Shown: piece by piece, positions 53,577-64,000 of the stretch
Layout: each line of letters opens with the position of its first letter
Position numbering within the stretch: the first letter of the stretch is position 1
Assembly: GCA_008360975.2 (NCBI GenBank)
Contig: CM039188.1
Location: 30,345,944 to 30,409,943 of the forward strand
Reading direction: 5' to 3'
DNA: 64,000 nt
From: Lichenostomus cassidix
Taxonomy: Eukaryota > Chordata > Aves > Passeriformes > Meliphagidae
The notes under the pieces: generated by a model
Databases searched by the model: none
Told to the model about the DNA's origin: nothing
The model's input: the letters and a program-made list of their open reading frames with translations, nothing else
Program-made: the position numbers and the translations under genes

Positions 53577-54248
53577 ATGCCAGTAAAAATGATGTTTGTG
53601 ATGGCTATGGTGGTTTTTCCCTCTATTGAACTGACATTCACATTTCAAGCTGAAAAATTCTCATTTGGCCAAATAACTATTTATCCAAGGTCTCACCTTT
53701 TCAAAAAAAAGCTCCCCAAAACAATCCCCTTTCTCACTAAAATTTTATTTGCAATTGTTATAATTGCAATTATTATTGTTTTTTCTAAACACTTTCAAAA
53801 TCAGAATATTGTCTGTGGTGCTCCTCTGAAACTGAGCCTAAATTTCCTAAAATATCTTCTCTCCCAGCTTGCCCTGGCAATCCATGAAGCAATACAGTCC
53901 AGCTATTTTAACACTGCTAAACCCATCCTTTTCATTCCAGCAAAGTCACTTGAAACTTACTGTTTCAGGTTTCAACCCATTTATAAATCCCTTTTAAAAA
54001 AGATTTGGAACAATATAAACCAACATTATGTGGTAACTCCTTCCTCTTCTTTAACATCCCAAATAATGTTGTGCCTGACTGCTCCCTTTCAGCTGTTTTA
54101 TTTTCTTACAAAAAAGGACAGCCACAAATACTGCTTCTTACTCATTGTGAGAATCTGGAAAATGATGTTATATTCAGGTGGTCCAACTTCTTATCTTACA
54201 GCTACATGCAGACCACCAATTGATATGTCATGGATATTTACCAATTAA
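53577..54248 (+). other. Unusually long ATG-initiated open frame (223 codons), no recognised homology
   Basis: An uninterrupted frame from ATG at 53577 to TAA at 54246-54248 lies in DNA where stops normally come every 15-20 codons. The open frame extends at least 16 codons upstream of the ATG, to a TTG at 53529. The product would begin MPVKMMFVMAMVVF, mildly signal-peptide-like. About residues 55-75 form a hydrophobic segment (KILFAIVIIAIIIVFSKHF). The rest is rich in L, F, S, K and I with no domain I recognise. No CpG island, clear splice signals or canonical AATAAA near the stop support a gene. Possibilities are a chance open frame, an old retrotransposed or pseudogene sequence, or a lineage-specific ORF. 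I lean towards chance. Confidence 0.2.
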
Positions 54249-57200
54249 TGACTATTACCATAAATTCATTGCTTAAAACACAGATAAATAGATAATTTTT
54301 TTTTAAATGACCCTGTCCAATTTTATTTTCTGCATTCAACCTAATATGGTTTGTGCAGTCAAGATGAGAACACCCCTACCAGTCTGTTTTTTGCCTCTGC
54401 TTCCCATAAACATCATTAAGTGTTTAATGGAGCTTGCTTTGCATGGAAGTAAAGCAGAGAGTGAGTAGACAATGAGACTGAGCACTGCATTATTTGTCTG
54501 GCAATAGTGACTTATGTATGTTTGGGGATAAATGGGTAAAACACCTCACAATACTCAAAGGTTATATGCCAAATGCACGAATGCCTATTCATGTATGGAC
54601 CTCATTTTTCATTACTACTTGCTGATCCTACTTGTTGCAGGCTGATGGTACAGCTGAGCAGACTAACCCTATGGTCTGAATGGTTTTAGAAGTCAATTGA
54701 AATACATCAAAAAAAGAAATCCAGGTTTTGCCCCCACTGGGAAGTCCTGCTATCTGCACATTGCTGCTCTCAAAGGATGCTTTTGTTGCTTCACTAGTAG
54801 AACTCACTTTATGAATCAGCAGCTTTGCAGCCATGCAGTAGCTAGAGCTAAGCACCACCTTGAAAGTCTCTGTGCATTCCTTCTCCCATCCTCCTTGGTG
54901 GCAGCTCCCCAGGAAGAGAAAGGATAAGAGCAAGAAAAGTCTGTTTATCAGCAGAAGGAGATGTCCCACACGAGTGAGATGGGATATTCACCTCACCATC
55001 ACTGTGTGTGAGGTTATTACTGGATTTCCATGAAAATATTGAAATACAAAAGGCAAATTTTAATAGCTGATTTAAGAAAATAAATAGCTTAATTTAAGAA
55101 AAAAACTGAATATTACAGGGGGAAAATATCATTTTTGTAGAGCATGAACAGGGGAGAGTTTAGTTCTGAACAACTAATTGAAACATTATCATAATTTTTT
55201 TAAAATGTGCATAATATATACTTTTGCTAATTAGAATATTTAAATTTTCATATAACCCCTCCTGGTAAAGGTTTTCATGTTGTGCTATTCAGTTCAAGAG
55301 GTAATGATCACTAATCTAATACAAAATTGTTGTATTTAAATGCTTTTTAAATGGGATCAGTATCCTTTCAGCCATTGCTGCTGAACCAAAGTCCAACACC
55401 ATCTAAACATTTCCAATAAAACAAATATAGATGACAAATGAAGTGTGGTTATTAGTGCTATTGCTGAGGAAAAGACAAGCAGCAGCTGCAGAAGGAATCA
55501 GTACTGCTCAGGTAGCAATAACAATAAATTCTATTCCTTTCCCCAGTCCCCAGCACCTCTGACCCCACAGCACAGAAATCCTGTGTGTTCTGCTGGCTCT
55601 CCATGGGCTGCATTGCTGAAATACACACTGGCAGTTACACCACAATGAAATGGAGATATTTCACTTTCCTAAAGGTTTCCTCCAAATCTCTCCATCACAT
55701 CAATCTCCACTGTGATGCAATGCACAGCCCAAGCCCACAGGTGACTTCTTCATGTGTGAATGCACAACCTCAACTGATTTACAGTGTAAGAATTGAAGAA
55801 ACAAGAACATAAATAATAAATGTCTGAACAATCTATCTGTGTTGTTATTTTCTAAATATCCTTTGTACATCTCGATGTTCTAGTGTCTTTTGAATCCCAA
55901 CCATATTATTAATCTCCTCACAAACTGATATAAAATTAATATTAACTGCAAAGCTGCATCTCTTACCTCCTCCCTTGCATTTTAAATGAATGACTAATTC
56001 AGCTCTCCTAAAAAAAGCCACAGAAAAAAAGCCCTAAAACATAATAAAACCTCAAGTGACTGCCAAACTTAGCAGGGTACTGCAAGGTACAAGACATTCA
56101 CATTTATATTCATCTGTGCAAACGGAAGGTGTAACACTGGGACTCAGTGGCTGTTCTTTCTAGATAATTATATTTTGGAATTGCAATGAAGCAAACAGAA
56201 TTTCTTCTGCACAGAGCAGAATTTCGTACAGCTGAAGATACTACATCTTACTGGTGTAAGCAGATCACACAGATGGGGTTAGAAAAAAATGAAAAAAGCA
56301 GCTTTTTGAACATCCCCCAGTGCTGCTCCCTGTGCACAAAATGATCATCCTGAAGTGATCCATAATGCTGACCTTGGTGCTCTCTGCAAAGAGCTGGTTT
56401 GCTTGCAAGACTCACCACCCTGATTCCTACTCCAAAACCCATCTCTCTCAAAAGTCAGTATTTTAGATGTGGAGACAGCCCAGAAAAGCACAGAGAGCCC
56501 TTCGTGAGCAGGGAGAGAGCTGGGATCACCTCTGCTCTGCCTCCTCCAGCCCAGCAAGTTAAGGCTGTGACAAACAGGAGGTTTGCCCTCGGTGCAGGTG
56601 GGGCAAATCCCTGCCCAGGACACTGCAGGTGCTGCTGCTCTGTGGTGGTTCACAGAGAAGGTGATCAGGTCAGCAGCAGAAACTGAAGACATAAAAGCAG
56701 CCCCTGCCTCAGGAAGCCACTGCTGTTAGAGGCTCAGAGAGCTGGGAGGGAGCAGCCAGGATTGTACCTTTTGTGGTTTTTAGCAGATTTGCTCTGGGCT
56801 ACCTGTAAAAATACAGCTGATTAAAAAAAAAAAAAAGTGTAGGAGGAAAAAAAAATTAGTCTATTTAGTCTTTCCAGCAATGACTGTCCTGGTTCTTGAC
56901 CTTGTGCAGATATTTCCTTTTAGCTGCTATGTACTAAAAAAGTATTTCACACCTCTGCCTCCAAAAAATTGTCGGCTTCATTCAAAAGCAATCCCACACA
57001 AAAGCTGGTTTAGCTTTATACAAACCCAGAAGGCAGTAAATATGTGGATTAAAACAGTTTACAGAGAAAGCAGGGGGTTTTAACTGCTAAAATGATTTTA
57101 TCTGTTGGGAATATTCAAGGAGGAGTGGGAGAAAGTAAAACACAATTAGTGGATATTCAGCTGTCAGATTGTGCCTTTGACTTCACAGATTAAATGCTTA

Positions 57201-60200
57201 GTTATGTTCCTAAATGCAAAAGAAAATTTCAAGTTTCTTCATTGTGAGTTTGGGCAAAAACACTCCTGAAAGCATCTGGGACAGTGGAAGGTATCAGTTT
57301 GTCTGGGGTTAAGATGAGGGTTACAAATAAAAATTGGACATGTACTTGTTGCTCATAACAGAGTAACAAACAGCACAAGAAATGCTGCTGAAAAGCAGAT
57401 AAAGTGATGAAAAATTACTAAGAACAACTAAAAATAAGAGTCCTATGCACAGGGAATTGAAGTTGGTATGGCACTGCCAGATGCCCCACACCCACTGCAG
57501 TGAGACAAATCTGCAAGTATGAAAAGCATTGGGCACAAACAATACTTTGTACCAATAATTATTCCACAGGAAAGTACAAAACTGGGGTTTTTTTTTCAAT
57601 AAATACTTCTTCTCCCTGTCCAGAAATGGATACACCTGCAACCCAAATTCAGAAAACAGTGTAATCATGACAAGGCTTTATTCAGAAAAGAAAATTTGTT
57701 TCGTATTTCTAAATTTCTGATATTTGACTCCAAAATGCCCTTTTGGCCCAAAAAGGAAAGCAGATTTAAAAAAAAGTTGGTGAGGGAGAGACACAAAAGA
57801 GGATGGAGATGATGTTAAATTACCAGAAATTGCTCTTACTTTGTTTTTCATCCTTTTGGTCTTTACCTTTTGTGACACCCTTGTGACCATAGCCCTGTTT
57901 GTCTTCTATATTCTAACCACGTTTCTAGTCAAGACTCTTAATCTAATTTTACTGATGAAGAAAAACCAAAGTATGTCAAATATAAAGACCCAAAAACCAC
58001 TACAGATGCTACATTTACTGCAGAGAATTGAAAGCAATCATGAAAAAAAGAAAACTGGATTTACATTTAATGCTCTTCGAGCCTGAAAATGCAAGCTCTT
58101 ATGGGTTTTTATTTAAAAATAGAAGAGAAATAAAGTTCTCAAATATGCTTTGAAGAATATACTAATTTTTGGTTCATTTCTTTGCTGAAAAACATAACTG
58201 ACTTTACTCATTACCAGAAGTCTTAATTTTGAGTTGTATCTGGAGGATATTTTGCAAGATTTGCCTGTATGTGCAGTACAGTAATTACTTTTCTGAAGTG
58301 CACTGGAAAAGGAAATGAAGTCAGCAGGTTTATGATCTCAAAGCTTTTTGATTTAATTAAAAGTCATTAGCAGCAGCCCTCACTATTCAGTGGCTGAACA
58401 TGCCCAAATAGAGATCTTAAAGCAGAAGCCATAAAGCTGCAGGTTTTACAGCTTGCTCAGGTTGGATGGATGGCAAAATTCAAGGTTTTACCCTCAGTTA
58501 CAGTAGACTGAAAACGTGACAACAGAAGGAATATCAATTAAAAGTTATGCTTAATGTGATTACAGGTTAAAGTTATCAGTAATTGATATTATATTACCTC
58601 CATGAATGTGTTGTGTGTTAGCTCTGCTCTTGATTTATGGCACTGGAAACTTTTCAGAGTCACACGTTTCAATGCCCACCCTCAGTCACAGCTGAGTTGC
58701 TCACTAATGTGCAGAATTCCCTGATGAGTTGGCCAATTTCACAGCCAGCCTGGTGACAGAATCTCTGCACAATGAGAGTCCCTTCATTGACATTCTGCTC
58801 TAATACCTGGCAACAATTAGATTCCTTTTGCTTGCTATTGTATCTCACTATTGTCATTCCAACAACAGATGCTTTTCTTATAAACCACTGAATTTACTCA
58901 AATTTAAATGTCAGGCGGACCAAGTGAATGCACAGTCCATGAACCTGCACTGGGGAAAATGAGCTCACATCTGTCTCATTATAATATATTGTATTTCCAT
59001 TCCATTTACTTTCCATTCTTAGCAGAGTTTCAAGCAATTTTTCAATTTCCAAACCAAGCAGCATCTTAGAAAAAGGGAGGTGGTTTTTTTTCCTTGCTAT
59101 GGCAGGAAATACATTGTTTGTTGGTATATTTTTGTGGTGTCACACAAGAACTCAGCTCCCACAAATACATTGTTTAACCAAACAAAACAACATGGGAATG
59201 CACTATGCAAAAGTTACCAAGGCAGAAATTCTATGAACAGGTTTCCTGATGAACACTACTGCCTAATTCCAGGTATCATGGACATAAATGGACATAAATT
59301 TTACACACTGAATAATTAAATGAATGGGATTTCACAGAGGAAAATAAAAACACAGGCTACAGCAATTTGCAATTATATGCATTGGAGTGCTGGAGTTTTA
59401 CAGATATTTAGTGATGCAGGTAATGTCTCAAGGAGTTTCTAAAGCACTTCACTATTTAGGGAATTAGTTCCTTTGATGTTTTCTAATAGATCTCATTAGT
59501 TGCACCTCAAGGTACGTCATTATGTTAAAAAAAAACCCAATCTTGTTACTGAATTCAGTATCTGCAGATTAAAATAATGACTTGTAGGTGGCTCAGTCTC
59601 AGTATAAATCACTTAATGCAAGCAATATTAAATTTTGAGAGCAAGATGAACAATTGACTTGTCTGATATGATTAAAGATATGAGGAAGGAAAAAAAAAGC
59701 CAACAGTAAATTCTGAAAGTCTAAAGTTAACCTAACAGGTGCGAAGGGTAACTCAATTTGTCCTAAAATACAAAGCAATCTCAGTTGCTAAAGTTTCATC
59801 AATATCTCAAAATGATGGCCAGTCTCTTGTATACTTGCAAATACAGAATTTTCAGCCTGATTCATCCAAGGTTGGTCTGGTTATTCCCAGTTTCTCAATA
59901 TTTTCTTATTGTTAGAAATTTTAAATGAAGATTTTATTGTTGAGTTCCCTGGCAGAAGTCTATATGTGTTGGGACTGTACTTGAATACAAATGAGAAAAT
60001 TAATTGGGTGGTGGCAGTTTGGAATATTAGTTTTCAGCTGCCACTTTTTATTAGGTCTCTTTTTCTGTATGCTCATGAAGTGATTGACAGCAAATTTCAG
60101 AAATATATGGGATGTTTTAAAAAATTTCATACTGGAGAACAATATATTCTAACTCTTTTGGGGGAGCAAAAACCTAAAATGCCACATTGTATTTCAGCTG

Positions 60201-60250
60201 AATAACAACACTGCATGGAAATGCAGGAATTTTTCCTCTGTTCTGCCAAA
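54249..60250. other. Intergenic, nothing recognised
   Basis: AT-rich sequence, with A-tracts near 56823 and 56848. About 56,400-56,760 is locally richer in G+C without being a CpG island. No exon, RNA gene or transposable element recognised. Open frames up to 115 codons are at chance length. Confidence 0.45.
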
Positions 60251-60306
60251 TGACGTCAGAAATCCCAACTCTCACACACTGGAAGGAATTTTTAAGACTA
60301 TAAAAG
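60251..60306 (+). promoter_or_regulatory. Full CRE followed by TATA box (candidate cryptic promoter)
   Basis: A perfect palindromic cyclic-AMP response element TGACGTCA occurs at 60251-60258. After a 40-bp gap comes TATAAAAG at 60299-60306. This order and spacing are those of many CREB-driven TATA promoters and would place initiation near 60330 on the plus strand. The first ATG downstream (60364) opens only 27 codons, so no protein-coding product is evident. The CRE is CpG-containing and thus rare in this depleted background. Function is inference. Confidence 0.25.
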
Positions 60307-63300
60307 AACGAATTTCTTGTTCTTTTCCTGAAAAGGTCACTTGCACAGAGCATTACTGTCCAAATGTTGGCCTGCAGATGTGCTTTGTGTCTCAACAGCA
60401 CTGCTCAAACTCAGTGGCTCTGTGGACCACTGAAAAGTTTGCATTAAAAGTGGATTTAGTCACCTCAGGAATAAGAATTTTACAAAAGAAAAAAAAGAAA
60501 GAAAAGTTTAATTACTTTGAGGAACACATTCAGTGTAGAAATTGTGGTTTTTTTCAAAACTAGATGAATATTTTAGCCTTGTAGAGCTTAACCCATGTCA
60601 ATGTAATGTAAATATGGCATCATGAAAGCTTTCTCAGCACTGTGCTTCCACTTAATAATTTTTTATTTAACTTTGGCATTTTAATTTCTTTTCTTTCTCA
60701 TTTGTATTCTCCCAACATACAACAAAATCAAATTTTAGATATTTATAGAGCTTTTGTAGCTCTACTACATGACCATCCAAATGCAAGCACGCAGATCTCT
60801 AATTAAAATGTCACTGTTTCAGAGACATCTTTGGTGGAAATGTTGTTATTTAGATGAAAACAGATTATCACAACAGCAGAGGCTCTTTTTCTGTAAAATT
60901 TCATTTTAATCCAGCCTGTTTTAGAAGTCTACAGCTGTCAGGCCTCATATCTTTCCCTCTGATCCCTCAAGCTGAGGAACTTTGTTTGTTCCTCGAACAA
61001 AACATGTGTCTGTCCTTTAGCTGATTAGTGCTTCAACGAGAACATAACAAGATATTCACTGTTTCCAAAGGTTTGCACATCAAAGACAACTTTAAGCAGC
61101 TTTGTGAAATGAATTTGATTCGTTAAAGCCTCAAAACTGCAGAAGGATGGAGCTGGAGGAGTTTGTTGATTCTTTGCATCTTGTATAATTAGTATATGCA
61201 AGTGGTCCAGATATGCATCTTCGTCTACAAAACATTTTGTATGCTAAAAATTTGCCATCCTAATTTTTCTAAATAATTGCTATTAGAAAACTACAAATAA
61301 TTTACTTAAATTTTTTGGAAACACTAAACTTTGCAATGATTATACAAAGGGCTTTACATCAAGCTGCACAACAGTGGCTTCTTGCCACACAGATCTCCTC
61401 ATGTAATAACACATGTTTTCAAAAGTACTTAAAATAGTGTTCCTACCCTGCTAAGACTACTTCAATAGCTAGATTTACCTATAATAAAGAGAATTATTGC
61501 TGCTCAGTTGAGAAAAGGACCTAGATTTCTTCTGCCAGGTAGAGCTGAGGATAATTATACAGAAATGAGAATACAGCTGTGATAAAACAGGAAATCAGAA
61601 TCAAAGTGAAAGTTAGAGCAAAAGATTATTTTCTAAAATGAACTCCAAATGTCATTTTCATTTATTAAATTGATTTCTATAAGCTTCTATAAATTTCATG
61701 ACACAGAAGAGTAAGTTAAGGAATTACTCTTGAAAATATTATCCATTCTTCTGCAGTATTGCAAAAAAAAAATCATAAAACACATACGGCAGATAATCTA
61801 AATATTCATTATAATGAAATACTGAAATTTATCTGGTGGTAATAACAATATTGAGTTAAAATTATGGATATAACAGCTACAAAAGCAGGGAAGTGAACAG
61901 GCAGGGCTATCTCTTCAGGTATATCTCTCTGGGGAATTAGCAGCTTCCTCTCCAGAGTCAGCAAAGTTCACTGTGCTCTTGTGAAATGTAGGGCAGTAGG
62001 CAAGGCAAAAGAAGAGAAACATAATGATACCTTTCCAATCTAAATTCCCTACTCAGACTGCACATGTAGATATTCATGAGTGTAAAAATCAGTCTAACAT
62101 ACCTTTTCCATTATTTATCCTATAGTGTTGAAGCAAATCTATTGGAGCAGCAGCAGGCTCTTGCCATCATTTGGTCTGAGCCAGCTGGATATAAATACTG
62201 CTTTGAAAGGATCTCTGCAAACAGTTCAGAAATACTTAGAAGAGCAAGCAGAAAAATCACAGGAACAGGCCTGAGATGAGAAAATACATATAAATGTCAA
62301 CACAACTCATTAACAGCCACTCAACCCATTATCTCACAACAGACTAAAAGTCCAACAGGCTCTCATGGATTCTCCTCTACAAAAACCAGGAGAATTTTAT
62401 TTTAAAAATAACCAAGAGTAATAAAAGTTTGATCTACATTTGTGCCTATATATAAAAGAAGGTGTTCTATAAATTAAAATTGGCAGCAGTCAGACACATG
62501 AAATTTCTCCTCACAAGGATCCCCGAACTCCTCTCAGTGCTGTTGTATCCCAGCAGCCATATGGTCACTGAACCTGATCTCAGACCCAGGCTGACTAAAT
62601 GTGCACTCTGAGCTCCCTGCAGGGAACAGAAGGCTTACATTAGAAGGTCAACAATGTTAATTCTCTGTAAATGTCTTTTGCTCAAACATGAATTTTTAAC
62701 TAATTCATGTTTCACGATCACCTCCTTCTATTCCTAAAATTCTTGCCCCGCTTTTAAGGTGAAATAAAGACCTTGTCATTGAGCAGTTTGGTTGGTATGG
62801 AGCTCTGAAGTTTGCTCAGGGACTTAGTAGGCTGAGATGCCAATACAGTCAATGGAGGGAAACAAAAAACACAACCCAAACCGTGATGGAAACCCAGTTC
62901 ATGTCTTGGTCACTGCTGCCAGCTCCTTCTCCATGCCAAAGGACCTGATAAGGCATCAGCTAAGGCACTTCCAAAGCCTCAGTTAGTGAGCTAAGCCTTT
63001 TAAAAACAAATATCATCTGCATGGGATTTACCTACTTCTGCTGAAAGGATCCATCTGAAACTTTCAAAGCACACCCATGTCCCTTTTCATTTTTCCTCTC
63101 TCCATCATCTGTATTCTGCTGCATCACCTCAAAGGCCCAAGAACTGATGGCTTTCTGTCAGGCAGTAATTCAGCTTCAAGTGCAGGGGAGTGAACAGGAG
63201 TCCTGCCTCTCTCCACAGCCAGAGCTAGCCATGACCTCCACAAATCTCCGATTTACACTGAACTGACACGTGCTCAGCCACTTCAGCTTTAAATCTGCTA

Positions 63301-64000
63301 TATCCTCCAGTGCTCCCTGCTCCTTCAGGACTGCGCTGTCTGATTGGAGAAATTATAAATGCAAACTTGCCTTTCTGATTAATGAGTCATGAACATCACA
63401 AGAAGGCAGCAAGTGACCTTTGCTGTTCATTTTTCTGCAAGCCTTCCTGCAATCAGCATCACTAATATTTTGGCAGAGTTTGTTTATTGACTCTGCACTG
63501 GAGCAAAATCAATTTTCTATGCTGTTTTCTTCCAATTTTGGTTCTTCTGCAGGAAATACAATAGTGTTATAGGTGAAATAAAGTAGTTAATAGTTGTGCC
63601 TCTGATTCAAACTGTATATGGCCATATATAACCCAGGTTAGTTCACCTAATCAGGTTAGCACAAGAACTGCAGGAAAAAAAAATTAAGGAATACTGTTAA
63701 AACATGGGTAGAAACCCAAGAGAACTCAGGAACCAAAACCCAAAAAGACAATTAGAGAATTTCTATATAATAGTGATTTAAGGTAGAAGTTTTGCAGGGA
63801 GTGCCTTAAAAAAAAATAAATAAAAATGATGATGCAAAACACATTAAAAGCACCACATCTCTGCTTATCCTGCTTGGTCAGGCTGTACTGTGGCTAACCA
63901 AGAAAGGAAGTCCTCAAAGGAAGATCCTCTGCAGGGTGCTAAACACATACTGTTAAAACCATGATGCTTAGGTTTCATATCTCCTTTTGGATTAACACCA
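60307..64000. other. Intergenic, nothing recognised
   Basis: AT-rich sequence to the window end with only short open frames. A 14-bp palindrome TATATGGCCATATA occurs at 63615-63628. No gene or repeat element recognised. Confidence 0.45.

Noticed and set aside
63615..63628. 14-bp palindrome TATATGGCCATATA as an SRF CArG box
   Set aside because: The CC(A/T)6GG pattern is not satisfied, and short AT-rich palindromes are expected by chance.
1..64000. CRISPR arrays, bacterial operons, phage or integron structures, tRNA or rRNA genes
   Set aside because: No regularly spaced direct repeats, no Shine-Dalgarno-led gene clusters and no recognised tRNA or rRNA sequence; composition and CR1 elements indicate a vertebrate chromosome.

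Overview
The window looks like vertebrate, most likely avian, nuclear DNA. The main evidence is several degenerate CR1-type LINE pieces, some ending in the typical bird CR1 tail (a 'GATGATCCTTGTGGG'-like stretch followed by 'TTCTGTGATTCTG'). The AT-rich, CpG-poor background, interrupted by a single sharp CpG island, fits this. There is no bacterial-style gene packing, no CRISPR array, no tRNA or rRNA gene that I can recognise, and almost no coding sequence.

The one gene part I can support is a short first coding exon on the minus strand (12604-12675) inside a CpG island at about 11.8-13.5 kb. It encodes 24 residues ending in DQ and then meets a GT splice donor in phase 0. Length, start (MTA.K), internal PG.R, the end QP.DQ and the splice phase all agree with the alternative first exon of DPP10 (dipeptidyl-peptidase-like 10, a Kv4 potassium-channel auxiliary subunit) that I recall for the human isoform beginning MTAAK. 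I therefore read the island as that DPP10 promoter. On this reading about 12.6 kb to the left is the start of a very large first intron, and everything to the right (13.5-64 kb) is 5' intergenic DNA.

The promoter region carries an in-frame 15-codon upstream ORF, a (GGA)7 run, a two-copy 16-bp duplication and a seven-copy 16-bp minisatellite in which four units each contain a GC box.

The 5' intergenic stretch holds CR1 fragments (about 14.36, 16.92, 21.5, 22.2, 29.4, 35.5 and 47.0 kb), a possible solo LTR near 35.1 kb, AT-rich microsatellites, a 26-bp perfect palindrome at 16.74 kb, a POU-octamer cluster at 36.05 kb, a CRE-plus-TATA arrangement at 60.25 kb and one unusually long open frame (53577-54248) with no recognised homology. 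I see no convincing new biological system. The most useful leads are the promoter minisatellite with the uORF, the palindrome, and the candidate regulatory clusters.
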